Source: Rhodoligotrophos defluvii (GTDB taxonomy: Bacteria; Pseudomonadota; Alphaproteobacteria; Rhizobiales; Im1). Taken from it: a stretch of 64,000 nucleotides of DNA. The stretch is taken from contig NZ_SZZM01000005.1 of the NCBI RefSeq assembly GCF_005281615.1, forward strand, positions 340,537-404,536. Direction: 5' to 3'. Below are positions 1 through 9,830 of the stretch, in pieces. The notes under the pieces were generated by a model. That model saw nothing but the letters and a program-made list of their open reading frames with translations. It was not told where the DNA came from and did no database searches. Position numbers and translations under genes: made by a program. Each line of letters opens with the position of its first letter. Position 1 is the stretch's first letter.

Positions 1-939
1 ATCGGGCCGGCGTTTGCCGCAGGCAATGCGGTGATCCTGAAGCCCTCGGGCTTCACGCCGCTCTCCGCGGTGATGATCGCAGAGCTCCTGGTCGAGGCGG
101 GGCTGCCTGCGGGCCTGCTCGCGGTGCTCCATGATGCGGATGGCGAGGCCGCACGCCTGTTGCTGGCGGATCAACGGATCGGGTTCTACACCTTCACCGG
201 CAGCACCCGCACGGGGCGCCTGATCCAGGCTGCGGCGGGGTTGCGCCGCACCCAACTCGAGCTGGGCAGCATCGCCAGCACCATCGTCTGCCGCGATGCA
301 GACCTCGGCCGGGCAATTCCGAAGATTGCCAATGCCGCTTTCCGCAAGGCCGGGCAGGTCTGCACGTCGGTGCAAAGGCTCTATGTGGAGCGGCCCCGTT
401 ACGAGGAGGTGCTCTCGGCGCTGGTGAGCCAGACCCAGGCCATGCCGGCGGGCGATCCGCGCGCTGTGGAAACGCGGGTCGGCCCGATGATCTCCGAGGC
501 TGCGGCCCGGCGGATCGAAGCCTGGGTCGAGGAGGCGAGGGCGGCGGGCGCCTGCAGCCGCTGCGGTGGATTTCGGCAGGATGCAGTCTATGCGCCTACG
601 ATCCTCACCGAGGTGCCTCCTGGCGCCAAGGTTCTGGAGCAGGAGGTGTTCGGGCCGGTGCTCTCGGTCATTCCCTTTGATCATCTCGACGAGGCGATTA
701 ATGCCGCCAATGCCAGCCCATACGGCCTTTTGGTGGGCCTGTTCACCCGGGATTTGAGTGCAGCGTTGCCGGCGGCGGCGAGACTGCGCTTCGGCTCGGT
801 GCATATCAACGAGACGTCGAGCGCCCGGGCCGACGGCATGCCGTTCGGCGGGGTCAAGGACAGCGGCTTCGGGCATGAGGGCCCGCGCTATGCGATCCGC
901 GAATACACCGAAGAACGCCTGATCACCCTCAATCCCTGA
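1..939 (+). CDS. Aldehyde dehydrogenase family protein, 5' end cut by window
   Basis: NAD(P)-dependent oxidation of an aldehyde to its acid. The frame is open from base 1 and its first residues are the ALDH stretch GPAFAAGNAVILKPS, so the true start lies upstream; about 312 residues are visible. The general-base Glu is in LELGS (visible residue 87), the nucleophilic Cys in GQVCTS (residue 121, codon 361-363), the EVFGPV motif follows, and the protein ends with the usual PFGGVKDSGFG region. The gene ends 60 bp before a convergent GntR gene, which may control it. The substrate is not readable; the ELGS/ASTIV variation on the usual ELGGK motif suggests a specialised catabolic ALDH. Confidence 0.93.
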   Translation: MGPAFAAGNAVILKPSGFTPLSAVMIAELLVEAGLPAGLLAVLHDADGEAARLLLADQRIGFYTFTGSTRTGRLIQAAAGLRRTQLELGSIASTIVCRDADLGRAIPKIANAAFRKAGQVCTSVQRLYVERPRYEEVLSALVSQTQAMPAGDPRAVETRVGPMISEAAARRIEAWVEEARAAGACSRCGGFRQDAVYAPTILTEVPPGAKVLEQEVFGPVLSVIPFDHLDEAINAANASPYGLLVGLFTRDLSAALPAAARLRFGSVHINETSSARADGMPFGGVKDSGFGHEGPRYAIREYTEERLITLNP

Positions 940-999
940 CGGCGGCCAGGCTTGCCATTGGCCGGTACTGGCGCGGCCCCACGCCCCACCGACAACAGC

Positions 1000-1662
1000 T
1001 CAGACGGCGAGTTGCGCCAAGGCCGCGAGGCTCCTGCCGAGAGTCTCCGTCACATTCGCCAGATGGTCCCGCATCGCCTTTTCGGCCCGGTCGCCGTCAC
1101 CGGCGCAGATAGCGGTGACGATCTCGGTATGCTCCCGCAGCGACTGATGGATGCGGCCGGGATAGAGGATCGTGCGGAACTGAAAGCGGACCAGCTGCGA
1201 ATTCAACATGGCGAGCAGCCGGCTGGCGGTCTCATGGCCGGAAATCTTGCGGATCTCCGCGTGCAGCCGCCCATTATGGCCGGAATAGCCGGTGAAATCC
1301 TCCTGGTCGATGGCATCCCGCATGTTCTGCAGGATTTCGCGCAGCCGGTCGTGGTCGGCGCTGGTGGCCTTCTCCGCGGCCTGTCGCGCGATCAGCGATT
1401 CGAGCGCAGTGCGGACCTGGAGGATCTCCAACGCCTCGCGCTCGCTGATGACGCGCACGCGCGCGCCCCGGTTTGGCTCCGAGACGACCAGTCCCTCCTG
1501 CTCGAGCTTGCCCAGCGCCAGTTTCACATTGGAGCGGTTGGTACCGAGCCAGGCGGCGAGCTCCGTCTCCACCAGACGCTGGCTCGGCATGAAATGGCCG
1601 GTTTCGATCGCCCGTCTCAGCACTGCCGTGGGATCAGGCTTGTCATTCTTCGTCCTTGCCAC
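1000..1662 (-). CDS. GntR-family transcriptional regulator, FCD (FadR) subfamily
   Basis: A 220-residue DNA-binding regulator. The winged helix-turn-helix covers about residues 25-70 (VETELAAWLGTNRSNV followed by LEQEGLV). The C-terminal helical FCD ligand domain has the expected metal/ligand histidines (HAEIRKISGHE, and a final REHTEIVTAI block). The start is GTG with a GAGGCGAGG ribosome site just upstream; no in-frame ATG fits better. It is 36 bp downstream of the dehydrogenase gene at 1699-2604 on the same strand and probably cotranscribed with it. Likely targets are the divergent intergenic region 2605-2764, which contains short palindromes. The effector is unknown; FCD proteins commonly sense carboxylic acids. 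Confidence 0.9.
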   Translation of the reverse strand: MARTKNDKPDPTAVLRRAIETGHFMPSQRLVETELAAWLGTNRSNVKLALGKLEQEGLVVSEPNRGARVRVISEREALEILQVRTALESLIARQAAEKATSADHDRLREILQNMRDAIDQEDFTGYSGHNGRLHAEIRKISGHETASRLLAMLNSQLVRFQFRTILYPGRIHQSLREHTEIVTAICAGDGDRAEKAMRDHLANVTETLGRSLAALAQLAV

Positions 1663-1698
1663 GTTGCCTCGCCTCGCTAGTGGATTCCGCTTGAAGCA

Positions 1699-2604
1699 TC
1701 ACGCATCCGCTTCTGCTGGTTTGCGCGTCCCGGCTTTCAAGATCAAGTCGAGCGTTTCCAGCCAGACCTCGTCGCTGCGCATTCTCAAGCGTGGATCGCT
1801 ATCCGCGACATCCGCCGCCCAGTCCTGGCGCCGCGCGGTTGCCAGCGACATTGCCGGCTCCACCCCCGCCTCCCTGAGGGTTGAAGCGACCTCGCGCATC
1901 TCGGCGGCGCGCCGGCGTCCGTGCACGAGCGACCGGCCGATCTGGTAGCCGGCATAGCGGTGCCAGTCCGTTCCGGGGAAGGTGTCACGCAACGAGGCCA
2001 GCACCGCATCCTCCACCCCGTGAGCACGGGCGGCCAGGAAGGCTTCGGCGCACAGCGCCTCGATGCCTTTGATGATGACGCTGCGGCACATCTTCGTTGC
2101 GGAGGCAACGCCGATCTCGTCGGATATGACCTTCAGGTTCATGCCGAAGCCGGCGAGCATGTCCGGTATCACGCGAGCACGCCGCCCGGCCAGCAGGATG
2201 GGAACGGCGAGGCCATGGGGCGGCACCGGTGCCATCACGGCGCCATCCACATAGTGAATGCCGGCCTTTTCGAGCGCCGCTGCGCTCTCCTTCTTGGTTC
2301 CGGGCGACACGGAGTTGAGGTCGAGAAAGATTTGACCCGAGCACATCACCTTGCTGGCATCCTCCGCAACATCACGGGAAGCGGCCGCCGTGACCAGCGA
2401 AATCACCAGCTCCGCGCCTTGCACCGCCCGTTGGAGGGAGGGGAGGAATTCGATCCCTTGCGCCCGCAGGCCAGCCGTTCGGCGCCGGAACGCGTCCGAG
2501 GTCTCCAGGATGTCGTAGGCGCGAACATGAGCCTTAAGGGCGAATCCGCTGGCAAAGATCGTTCCGGCTTCGCCGATCCCGATGATTGCAATCGAACCTG
2601 TCAT
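1699..2604 (-). CDS. NAD(P)-dependent beta-hydroxyacid dehydrogenase-like protein with DUF1932 C-terminus
   Basis: A 301-residue member of the 3-hydroxyisobutyrate/6-phosphogluconate dehydrogenase superfamily, probably oxidising a beta-hydroxyacid. It has an N-terminal Rossmann fold with GIGEAG at residues 9-14, the DLNSVSPGTK substrate-loop region, and a helical C-terminal domain with ATKMCRSVIIKG, where a Lys is normally catalytic. The C-terminal half resembles DUF1932. I chose the ATG at 2604 because AAAGGTGA lies 8 bases before it; the GTG 12 bases upstream has no ribosome site. It diverges from the M24-family gene, with 160 bp between the two starts, and likely forms an operon with the GntR gene downstream. 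Confidence 0.85.
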   Translation of the reverse strand: MTGSIAIIGIGEAGTIFASGFALKAHVRAYDILETSDAFRRRTAGLRAQGIEFLPSLQRAVQGAELVISLVTAAASRDVAEDASKVMCSGQIFLDLNSVSPGTKKESAAALEKAGIHYVDGAVMAPVPPHGLAVPILLAGRRARVIPDMLAGFGMNLKVISDEIGVASATKMCRSVIIKGIEALCAEAFLAARAHGVEDAVLASLRDTFPGTDWHRYAGYQIGRSLVHGRRRAAEMREVASTLREAGVEPAMSLATARRQDWAADVADSDPRLRMRSDEVWLETLDLILKAGTRKPAEADA

Positions 2605-2647
2605 GCGTGAGGTCACCTTTCGCAGCCGCTGATTGTCATCAATCCAG

Positions 2648-2660
2648 TTGGCAATGTCAA
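2648..2660. promoter_or_regulatory. 13-bp palindrome, candidate operator
   Basis: TTGGCAATGTCAA is a perfect imperfectly spaced palindrome (TTGnCAnTGnCAA) in the divergent intergenic region. Its core CAATGTCA recurs inverted at 2724-2731. The GntR protein encoded at 1000-1662 is the obvious candidate ligand; that link is inference. Confidence 0.45.
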
Positions 2661-2707
2661 ACTTTATCCTGGCAGCTGAACTTTCCCGATATGGAACTTA
2701 CGGATGA

Positions 2708-2739
2708 TTGTTGACAAAATTGCTGACATTGAGTTCAAT
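2708..2739 (+). promoter_or_regulatory. Predicted promoter with overlapping TTGTTGACAA palindrome
   Basis: TTGACA at 2711-2716 and TTCAAT at 2734-2739, 17 bp apart, form a sigma70-type promoter for the M24-VOC-flavoprotein operon starting at 2765. TTGTTGACAA (2708-2717; arms TTGT/ACAA) covers the -35 box, a position suited to repression by the nearby GntR protein. Confidence 0.5.
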
Positions 2740-2764
2740 GCCGACCTGATCCAAGGAGGGGCGC

Positions 2765-3925
2765 GTGCCACTGCATTTCACCCAACAGGAATTTGCCGAA
2801 CGCCAGGCGGCGACATTGTCGCTGATGCAGGCACAGGGGCTGGACGGCCTGCTCATGTTCCGTCAGGAGAGCATGTATTACCTGACGGGCTACGACACGT
2901 TCGGCTACGTCTTCTTCCAATGCCTCGTCCTCCGCGCTGACGGCCGCATGGTGCTGCTGACCCGGGCGCCCGATGCGCGCGCGGCCCGCTACACCTCCAA
3001 TATCGAGGATATCCGCATTTGGGTGGATGCGCCGGAGGCCGAGCCGGCTTTCGAGCTCAAGGCCATTGTTCGGGAGCTGGGCCTCGGCGGACGGCGCCTG
3101 GGCATCGAGTGGGACGCCTATGGCCTGACCGCGCAGAACGGACGGCGGGTGGCGGCCGCCCTGGAAGGGTTCTGCCGGCTCGAGGATGCATCCCTGCTGG
3201 TCACGCGCCAGCGCGTGGTCAAGCGCCCGGCTGAGATCGCCTATGTGCGCAAGGCCGCGGAACTCGCCGATGCGGCCTTGGCCGAGGGCCTGAAGCTCGC
3301 CAGGCCCGGCGCCTTCGAGGGTGACATTCTCGCCGCCCTGCAGGGTGCCGTGTTCAAGGGGGATGGGGACTATTCGGGCAACGAATTCATTATCGCCTCA
3401 GGCCCGGGTGCTCATCTCGGCCGGTACACCTCCGGTCGCCGCCATGTCGCTGCGGGCGAACAGCTCACCATCGAGTTTGCCGGCGTCTACCGCCATTACC
3501 ATTCCTGCCTGATGCGGGTGATCACCATCGGCAAGGCCAATGCCCGCCAGATCGAGATCCACCGCCGGGCCATGGACGCCATGGCGGCCGCAACCGCGGC
3601 GCTGCGGCCGGGCGACCCGGTCGGCAATGTGTTCAACGCCTATATCGCCAATATCGAAAGGGCAGGGTTTCTCGAAAACAATCTCAACGCCTGCGGCTAC
3701 AGCCTCGGCACGACATTCTCTCCCAACTGGATGGACTGGCCGATGCTCTATCGCGACAACCCGGTCATCGCCGAGCCCGGGATGGTGTTCTTCATGTTCA
3801 TTCCCATCACCGACAAAGGCGTCACCGCCGTTCCCGGCGAGACGTTCCTGGTGACAGAGACCGGGTGCGAAAGGCTCGGCAAGGCCGCCATCACCTTCGA
3901 CACCGAGAGCCAGGGAGGCGCCTAA
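2765..3925 (+). CDS. M24-family creatinase/ectoine-hydrolase-like (DoeA-like) C-N hydrolase
   Basis: A 386-residue protein with the creatinase N-terminal domain (about residues 10-140) and the pita-bread M24 domain (about 150-375). The aminopeptidase metal ligands are not kept: where prolidases have IDLG...SD.TR this protein reads TIEFAGVYRHYHSCLMR, a pattern I recall from ectoine hydrolase DoeA and creatinases, which hydrolyse amidine or urea-like C-N bonds without a dimetal site. The GYSLGTTFSPNWMDW and EPGMVFFMF segments also match that branch. The start is GTG at 2765 with a strong AAGGAGGG 4 bases before it. It overlaps the next gene at TAATG (translational coupling). The true substrate is unknown; a peptidase role is less likely. 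Confidence 0.82.
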   Translation: MPLHFTQQEFAERQAATLSLMQAQGLDGLLMFRQESMYYLTGYDTFGYVFFQCLVLRADGRMVLLTRAPDARAARYTSNIEDIRIWVDAPEAEPAFELKAIVRELGLGGRRLGIEWDAYGLTAQNGRRVAAALEGFCRLEDASLLVTRQRVVKRPAEIAYVRKAAELADAALAEGLKLARPGAFEGDILAALQGAVFKGDGDYSGNEFIIASGPGAHLGRYTSGRRHVAAGEQLTIEFAGVYRHYHSCLMRVITIGKANARQIEIHRRAMDAMAAATAALRPGDPVGNVFNAYIANIERAGFLENNLNACGYSLGTTFSPNWMDWPMLYRDNPVIAEPGMVFFMFIPITDKGVTAVPGETFLVTETGCERLGKAAITFDTESQGGA

Positions 3926-4386
3926 TGCCCGCGAACTATCCTTTCAATCGCATCCACCACATCCACGTGGTGGTGCGCGACATGGCGAAGGTCGAGGCTT
4001 TTCTCAACACGATCGGTATCACGCTCACGGATTATGAGCACCCCGGCAATTACACGCTGCTCGAGGGTAACGAGGCGGAGGCCCTGGCGGCGATCCACTA
4101 CAAGTTCGCCAGGATCAACGGGGTCGACCTGCAGTTCATGTCGCCCAAGGACGACCGGCCCAGCCGCCACAAAACGTTCCTCGAGACCCGCGGCCAAGGG
4201 GTCTATAGCGTGGGCTTTCTGGTGGACGACGTGGATGCCGCCGAGGCCAAGGGCCGCGCTATGGGGCTGAAGGTGGAGCAGAAAGGCCGGCATGAGGATG
4301 GCTGGGGCTTCACCTATTTCGACACGGCCGACCTGCTCGGCATCAACCTGACGGTCCGTCAGAACCCGTTCAGCGAGCGGACCTGA
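3925..4386 (+). CDS. VOC-superfamily (glyoxalase/dioxygenase-like) protein
   Basis: 153 residues with two paired beta-alpha-beta-beta-beta modules: the first begins HHIHVVVRDMAKVEAFL (about residue 11), the second VYSVGFLVDDVDAAEAK (about residue 92). VOC proteins are metal-dependent lyases, isomerases, epimerases or dioxygenases. The first-module His is present but the C-terminal Glu ligand is not obvious (the end reads LLGINLTV), so metal binding is uncertain. The ATG overlaps the stop codon of the M24 gene (TAATG). It lies between the creatinase-like and flavoprotein genes and probably acts on the same intermediate. Confidence 0.8.
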   Translation: MPANYPFNRIHHIHVVVRDMAKVEAFLNTIGITLTDYEHPGNYTLLEGNEAEALAAIHYKFARINGVDLQFMSPKDDRPSRHKTFLETRGQGVYSVGFLVDDVDAAEAKGRAMGLKVEQKGRHEDGWGFTYFDTADLLGINLTVRQNPFSERT

Positions 4387-4444
4387 CCCTCCGCGCGCAT
4401 TCTTCGAACAGCAATATGGGAGGCCGCCCCAGCGCGGCAGTTTC

Positions 4445-5935
4445 ATGACTGCGAATTGTGACGTGATCGTTGTCGGCGCGGGCAACGCGGCGCTGTGCGC
4501 GGCGCTTGCCGCTCGGGAGACGGGCGCCCGTGTCCTGGTGCTGGAGAGCGCACCCGAGGCCGAGCGGGGCGGCAATACACGCTTCACCGCCGGTGCCATG
4601 CGGGTCGTCTATGACGGGGTCGACGACCTCCAGTCCCTGATGCCCGATCTCACCGAAGACGAGAAGAACCGAACCGATTTCGGGACCTATCCCGCCGACC
4701 AGTTCCTCGACGATATTGGCCGCGTGACCCAGTACCGGAGCGATCCGGAGCTCGCGGATATCCTGGTGCGGCGCAGCCTCGACACCCTTCTGTGGATGCG
4801 CAGCAAGGGTGTGCGGTTTGCGCCGATCTATGGCCGGCAGGCGTTCAAGGTGGACGGTCGGTTCAAGTTCTGGGGCGGGCTGACGGTCGAGGCCTGGGGC
4901 GGCGGCCCTGGCCTGGTGGACGCTCTGTTTGCCGCTGCGGAGCGTGAGGGCATCGCGGTCCGCTATGGCTGCCGGGCGCGCGAGCTCATTTTGGAAGATG
5001 GCGCCGTTCGCGGGGTGGTGGCACTGGTCGAGGGCAAGCGCACCGACTTCCGCGCCGCAGCGGTCGTCCTTGCTGCGGGCGGTTTCGAGGCCAATGCGGA
5101 ATGGCGAACCCGCTATCTCGGCCCCGGCTGGGACCTGGCGAAAGTCCGGGGCTCTCGTTTCAATCAGGGCGACGGGCTGCGCATGGCGCTCGATGCGGGG
5201 GCGCTCTCGGCCGGTAACTGGTCGGGCTGCCATGCTGTGGGCTGGGAACGCAACGCGCCGGAATATGGCGATCTCGCCGTGGGCGACAACTTCCAGAAGC
5301 ACAGCTATCCCTTCGGCATCATGATCAATGGCCGCGGCGAGCGCTTCGTGGACGAGGGCGCCGATTTCCGGAATTTCACCTATGCCAAATATGGGCGGGT
5401 GATCCTGGAGCAGCCCGGGCAATTCGCCTGGCAGATCTTCGATCGCAAGGTCATCCATCTCTTGCGCGATGAATACCGGATCCGGCAGGTGACCAAGGTT
5501 GCAGCCTCCACATTGGAGGAGCTTGCAGCCCGGCTCGATGATGTGGACGGCCCGAATGCCTTGCGCGAGATCAGGGCCTACAACGCCGCGGTCGAGACCA
5601 GCATTCCGTTCAACCCCAACGTCAAGGACGGACGTTGCACGCGCGGCCTGCGCATCAACAAGAGCAACTGGGCCAATACGATCGATGAACCACCCTTTGA
5701 AGCTTATGCGGTAACCTGCGGCATCACCTTCACTTTCGGCGGCGTGAAGATCGACGAACGGGCGCGGGTGCTGAACGTGGCGGGGGAGCCCATCTCGGGT
5801 CTCTATGCGGCGGGCGAAATGGTCGGTGGCTTGTTCTACTTCAATTATCCTGGCGGCACCGGCCTGACCAGCGGTGCGGTCTTCGGGCGGATCGCCGGTG
5901 CAAGCGCGGGCGCGGCCTCCAGACAGGGCCGTTAG
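4445..5935 (+). CDS. FAD-dependent dehydrogenase, TcuA/fumarate-reductase flavoprotein family
   Basis: A 496-residue flavoprotein related to tricarballylate dehydrogenase TcuA and the fumarate reductase/succinate dehydrogenase flavoprotein. The FAD-binding dinucleotide motif GAGNAA is at residues 11-16, the ribose-binding Glu at 34 (LVLE), and GGN at 42-44. The C-terminal FAD site [16 protein letters not shown] is near residues 466-481. The family oxidises or reduces a C-C bond next to a carboxylate. No TcuB electron-transfer partner lies nearby, so the acceptor and the exact substrate are open; TcuA is a family label only. It is last in the 2765-5935 operon, and its stop codon overlaps that of the convergent ABC ATPase gene. 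Confidence 0.85.
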   Translation: MTANCDVIVVGAGNAALCAALAARETGARVLVLESAPEAERGGNTRFTAGAMRVVYDGVDDLQSLMPDLTEDEKNRTDFGTYPADQFLDDIGRVTQYRSDPELADILVRRSLDTLLWMRSKGVRFAPIYGRQAFKVDGRFKFWGGLTVEAWGGGPGLVDALFAAAEREGIAVRYGCRARELILEDGAVRGVVALVEGKRTDFRAAAVVLAAGGFEANAEWRTRYLGPGWDLAKVRGSRFNQGDGLRMALDAGALSAGNWSGCHAVGWERNAPEYGDLAVGDNFQKHSYPFGIMINGRGERFVDEGADFRNFTYAKYGRVILEQPGQFAWQIFDRKVIHLLRDEYRIRQVTKVAASTLEELAARLDDVDGPNALREIRAYNAAVETSIPFNPNVKDGRCTRGLRINKSNWANTIDEPPFEAYAVTCGITFTFGGVKIDERARVLNVAGEPISGLYAAGEMVGGLFYFNYPGGTGLTSGAVFGRIAGASAGAASRQGR

Positions 5936-6924
5936 CTCCAGCGGTCCGCGAGATGGCAGGCGACCAGGTGGCCGGGCCGCACCTCCCGCAAGGTCGGCGC
6001 CTCGATGCGGCAGTGGTCCACCGCGCGGGGGCAGCGGGTGTGGAAGTGACACCCCGATGGCCGTCTAATGGGGCTCGGCACGTCACCGCCAAGTGGCCGC
6101 GGACGGCGGCGCTGGCGCGGGCGCGGCACCGGAACGGCATCGAGCAGCGCCTGGGTGTAGGGATGGAGCGGCGCGCTCATCATCACAGGCGTATCCGCCA
6201 TCTCGACGATGCGCCCGAGATACATCACCGCGATACGATGACTGATCTGCTCGACCACCGCGAGGTCGTGGGCGATGAAGATGTAGGAGAGCTTGTACTC
6301 CTCCTGCAGATCCATAAGCAGGTTCACCACCTGGGCCTGGATCGAGACGTCCAGCGCAGACACCGGCTCGTCGCCGATGATCAGGCTGGGATTGACCGCG
6401 AGGGCGCGGGCAATGGCGATGCGCTGGCGCTGACCGCCCGAGAACTGGTGGGGATAGTCCTTCATCTGGTCGGGGCGCAGGCCAACGCGGCGGAACAGCT
6501 CGGCCACCGCCTCCGTTCTGCGCCCCTTGGCGAGCCCATGGGTGGCGAGGGGCTCGGCCACGATCTTGCCGGCCGGCATGCGGGGGTCGAGCGAGGAATA
6601 GGGGTCCTGAAACACCATCTGCATCTGCCGGCGCAGCGGCCGCAGGCTTGAGCGGCTAAGGCTGGTGATGTCCTCTCCCAGTAGACGGATCCGGCCGGCC
6701 GTCGGCTCCAGCAGCCGCAGGATGGTCTTGCCCGCGGTGGACTTGCCGCAGCCGCTTTCGCCCACCAGCCCCAGGGTTTCACCGCGGGCAACCGAGAACG
6801 AAATGCCATCGACCGCGTGGACGAAGTCGCGTGGCTTCCTCAAGAGACCACCGCCCACGGGGAAGCGCTTCACCAGATTTTCCACCACCAGGGTGGCCGC
6901 GGCCTCGGTTCCTGACGGGTTCAT
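5932..6924 (-). CDS. Dpp/Opp-type ABC transporter ATP-binding protein (DppF-like)
   Basis: A 330-residue ATPase of a peptide/nickel/opine-class importer. Walker [10 protein letters not shown] has its Lys at 61; the Q-loop [12 protein letters not shown], signature SGGQRQR and Walker B LIIGDEP follow. The oligopeptide-family C-terminal extension carries the cysteine motif [10 protein letters not shown]. The ATG at 6924 overlaps the stop of the DppD-like gene (ATGA), marking the true start inside a longer open frame. It is the last gene of the 12.7-5.9 kb leftward operon. Confidence 0.93.
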   Translation of the reverse strand: MNPSGTEAAATLVVENLVKRFPVGGGLLRKPRDFVHAVDGISFSVARGETLGLVGESGCGKSTAGKTILRLLEPTAGRIRLLGEDITSLSRSSLRPLRRQMQMVFQDPYSSLDPRMPAGKIVAEPLATHGLAKGRRTEAVAELFRRVGLRPDQMKDYPHQFSGGQRQRIAIARALAVNPSLIIGDEPVSALDVSIQAQVVNLLMDLQEEYKLSYIFIAHDLAVVEQISHRIAVMYLGRIVEMADTPVMMSAPLHPYTQALLDAVPVPRPRQRRRPRPLGGDVPSPIRRPSGCHFHTRCPRAVDHCRIEAPTLREVRPGHLVACHLADRWS

Positions 6925-7982
6925 TGTGCCCCCGACGCGGCGACGATCTCCGAGTTCCAGCACGCCGCGCGCTGGCCGGGGCGCTTCTCGACCATGGGGG
7001 GCGGGGCTTCCCGGCATTGCGCGCTGGCGAAGGGGCAGCGTGGGGCAAAGGCGCACCCGGCCGGCAGCTGGTTGAGAGCGGGGACATTGCCTTCGATCTC
7101 CACCAGGCGCGTGCGGCCGCCGGACAGGGTGGATGACCCGAGCCGGGGGACAGAACCGAGCAGACCGCGGGTATAGGGATGGTGCGGTTGCTCGAACAGC
7201 TGCTCGACGCTGGCTTCCTCGACCGCCTTGCCTGCATACATCACCATCACCCGGTCGGCATTCTCGGCCACCAGACCGAGATCATGGGTGATCAGCACGA
7301 TGGCCGTTTGCAGGCGCTCCTGCAGGTCGGTCATCAGGTCCATGATCTGGGCTTGGATGGTCACATCCAGGGCCGTGGTCGGCTCGTCGGCGAGCAGGAT
7401 CTTCGGATTGCACGCCAGCGCGATGGCGATCATGACGCGCTGCCGCATGCCGCCGGAGATCTGGTAGGGAAAGTCGTGCACCCGCTGCTCCGGCTCCGGA
7501 ATGCGCACCAGGCGCAGCATGGCGACGGCCTTGTCCAGGGCATCGCGGCGGCTCAAGCCCTCATGCAGAGTGATCACCTCGGCGATCTGCCGGCCGATGG
7601 TCATCATCGGGTTGAGCGAGGTCATCGGCTCCTGGAAGATCATGGAGATGTCCTTGCCGCGGATGGCGCGCATCTCCTCAGGCGAAAGCTTCACGAGATC
7701 GCGGCCGGCAAAGCGGACATGCCCGCCGGCGATGCGCGCCGACGGCGGCAGAAGCCTGAGGATCGACAGGGCCATCATGCTCTTGCCGCAGCCGCTTTCG
7801 CCGACCACGCCGAGGGTCTCGCCGCCATCGAGGTGAAACGACACCCCGTCCACCACGGCGATCTCGCCGGTGCGGGTGCGGATCCTGGTTTCCAGACCAT
7901 CCACGTCCAGCACGCGCTTTGCCGGCTCAGCGTGCGGCGCCGTCTGGGTCGGGATGGCCTCATAGAGGCTGGCGCTGGTCAT
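6921..7982 (-). CDS. Dpp/Opp-type ABC transporter ATP-binding protein (DppD-like)
   Basis: A 353-residue partner ATPase. It shows Walker [12 protein letters not shown]-loop [14 protein letters not shown], signature ISGGMRQR, Walker [13 protein letters not shown], and the C-terminal [10 protein letters not shown] cysteine motif of oligopeptide-class ATPases. The ATG at 7982 overlaps the stop of the DppC-like permease (ATGA); the frame remains open upstream but that part is a shadow of the permease gene. Together with DppF it should energise the two permeases encoded at 7979-9826. Confidence 0.93.
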   Translation of the reverse strand: MTSASLYEAIPTQTAPHAEPAKRVLDVDGLETRIRTRTGEIAVVDGVSFHLDGGETLGVVGESGCGKSMMALSILRLLPPSARIAGGHVRFAGRDLVKLSPEEMRAIRGKDISMIFQEPMTSLNPMMTIGRQIAEVITLHEGLSRRDALDKAVAMLRLVRIPEPEQRVHDFPYQISGGMRQRVMIAIALACNPKILLADEPTTALDVTIQAQIMDLMTDLQERLQTAIVLITHDLGLVAENADRVMVMYAGKAVEEASVEQLFEQPHHPYTRGLLGSVPRLGSSTLSGGRTRLVEIEGNVPALNQLPAGCAFAPRCPFASAQCREAPPPMVEKRPGQRAACWNSEIVAASGAQ

Positions 7983-8872
7983 GGCCGGCTCCGTGAGGCC
8001 GGGTCGAGCATTTGGCGCAGGCCTTCGCCCATCATGTTGAAGCCCAGCACCGCAAGAAAGATCATGGTGGCGGGGATCAGCGGGTACCAGGGGGCAAGCT
8101 CGAGATATTGGAAGCCGACCTGCACCATGGAGCCCCAGGTGGAGGCGGGCGGCTGGGCGCCAAGCCCGATGAAGCTCAGGCTCGATTCGAGAATGATGGC
8201 GAAGCCCACGGCTAGCGATGACTGGACGATGACCGGGTTGATCGCGTTGGGCAGGATGTGCCGAATGATGATGAGAGGCGAGGAAACCCCGATCGATTCC
8301 GCCGCCTGGATGAATTCGAGATGCTTCAGGGACAGGACCTGACCCCTGATCAGCCGCGCGAAGGTGGGGACCGAGACGATCGCGATGGCGATGGTGGCGT
8401 TCACAAGCCCTGTGCCCAGCACGGCGGAAATGGTGAGCGCAAGCACCAGTGGCGGCAGCGCGATCAAGCTGTCGAGGACGCGCATGAACACCGTGTCGGT
8501 GGCACCGCCGAGATAGCCTGCGATCAGCCCGAGCGGCACGCCCATGGCGACCGACAGCAGAACGGCGCTCAGGCCTACGCTCAGCGAGAGTCGCGCGCCA
8601 TAGAGCGACCGGCTGAAAATATCGCGGCCAAGCTCGTCGGTTCCGAACAGATGCGCGGCGCTCGGGGCCTGGAGCATGGCCATGTAGTCCATGGCCTCCG
8701 GTGAATACCGAGTGAGCCATGGAGCGAATATGGCGCCCAGGACGAGCACGGCCGCCAGAACGAGGCCGGCCATCAGCATGAGGTTGCGGGCAAGAAAGCC
8801 GCGAACGGCGAGAGAACGACTGCCCTGATAAGGTCTGGTGTCGCCGAGGATGCCGGGCCCGTCGCTTGCCAT
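7979..8872 (-). CDS. Dpp/Opp-type ABC transporter permease (DppC-like)
   Basis: A 297-residue inner-membrane permease with about six hydrophobic spans and the N-terminal DppC cytoplasmic/first-helix segment ([20 protein letters not shown]). The [16 protein letters not shown] motif typical of DppC is near residue 72, and the ATPase-contacting EAA loop ([20 protein letters not shown]) is near residues 186-205. The start lies 3 bp after the DppB-like gene. Confidence 0.93.
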   Translation of the reverse strand: MASDGPGILGDTRPYQGSRSLAVRGFLARNLMLMAGLVLAAVLVLGAIFAPWLTRYSPEAMDYMAMLQAPSAAHLFGTDELGRDIFSRSLYGARLSLSVGLSAVLLSVAMGVPLGLIAGYLGGATDTVFMRVLDSLIALPPLVLALTISAVLGTGLVNATIAIAIVSVPTFARLIRGQVLSLKHLEFIQAAESIGVSSPLIIIRHILPNAINPVIVQSSLAVGFAIILESSLSFIGLGAQPPASTWGSMVQVGFQYLELAPWYPLIPATMIFLAVLGFNMMGEGLRQMLDPASRSRP

Positions 8873-8875
8873 GGC

Positions 8876-9826
8876 CTACCTCGGCCGCAGGCGCGGGTCG
8901 AGCAGCCCATAGGCGATGTCGACCGCCATGGTCGCCAGAACCACGCAGAAGGTGATGAACAGCACCACCGCCTGAACGACGGGATAGTCGCGGCTTAAAA
9001 TGGAGTCGACGAGCAGGCGGCCCACGCCCGGGATGGCGAACACCATTTCGGTCACCACCGCGCCGCTGAACAATGTTCCGAGCTGCAGGCCCAGTATGGT
9101 GACGATCGGCACCATGGCGTTGCGCAGGGCGTGGCGGATGATCACGCTGCGCTCCGACAGGCCCTTGGCGCGCGCCGTGCGGATGAACGGATGGTTCAGG
9201 ACGTCGGCAAAGCTGGAGCGGGCCTGGCGGGTGATGACCGCGATCAGCGCCAAGCTGAGGGTTGCGGCGGGCAGGATGGTCGAGCGGACGCTTCTGCTGA
9301 GGTCAACCGCAGGCGAGACATAGCCGGAAATGGGCAGCCAGCCGGTCTTGAGCGCGATGCCATAGATCAAGAGGCCGCCCAGAAGGAAATAGGGCATGGC
9401 GGCCCCGATCAGCGCCAGGACCGTTCCCAGCCAGTCGAGCCAGGAATTCATCCGCGCGGCGCTGAGCGCGCCCAGGGGCACGGCGACCATGACCGCGAAG
9501 ATCCAGGCGGTGAGGCCGATCTGGGCGGTGGGCAGAATGCGGGGCGCCACCACGTCCCAGACCGGCTGCCGGCCATGGATGGACCGGCCGAGATCGCCGG
9601 TGACCGCGTTCTTCACCCAGATCAGGTATTGAACGGGAAGGGGCTGGTCGAGCCCGTACTGCTTCCTCAGTGTCGAGATGGTTTCCTCGCTGACCTCGGA
9701 ATGCTCGCCGATGAGCATCAATACCGGATCGCCCGGCAGGATCCGCATCAATACGAAGATGATGACCGAGGTCAGGATCAGAACCGGGATCGTCGCGGCA
9801 AATCTCTGGGCAATGAACTTGACCAT
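8876..9826 (-). CDS. Dpp/Opp-type ABC transporter permease (DppB-like)
   Basis: A 316-residue permease. The N-terminus has the DppB pattern: a first helix ([20 protein letters not shown]), then the periplasmic [12 protein letters not shown] region. The EAA loop reads [20 protein letters not shown], followed by the terminal spans and LLDPRLRPR. It starts 4 bp after the LLM oxidoreductase gene, so enzyme and transporter are translated from one message. Confidence 0.93.
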   Translation of the reverse strand: MVKFIAQRFAATIPVLILTSVIIFVLMRILPGDPVLMLIGEHSEVSEETISTLRKQYGLDQPLPVQYLIWVKNAVTGDLGRSIHGRQPVWDVVAPRILPTAQIGLTAWIFAVMVAVPLGALSAARMNSWLDWLGTVLALIGAAMPYFLLGGLLIYGIALKTGWLPISGYVSPAVDLSRSVRSTILPAATLSLALIAVITRQARSSFADVLNHPFIRTARAKGLSERSVIIRHALRNAMVPIVTILGLQLGTLFSGAVVTEMVFAIPGVGRLLVDSILSRDYPVVQAVVLFITFCVVLATMAVDIAYGLLDPRLRPR

Positions 9827-9830
9827 CTCG

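Noticed and set aside
4370..6052. A 560-codon minus-strand open frame
   Set aside because: Antisense to the TcuA-like flavoprotein gene, which has both FAD motifs; the translation shows no family.
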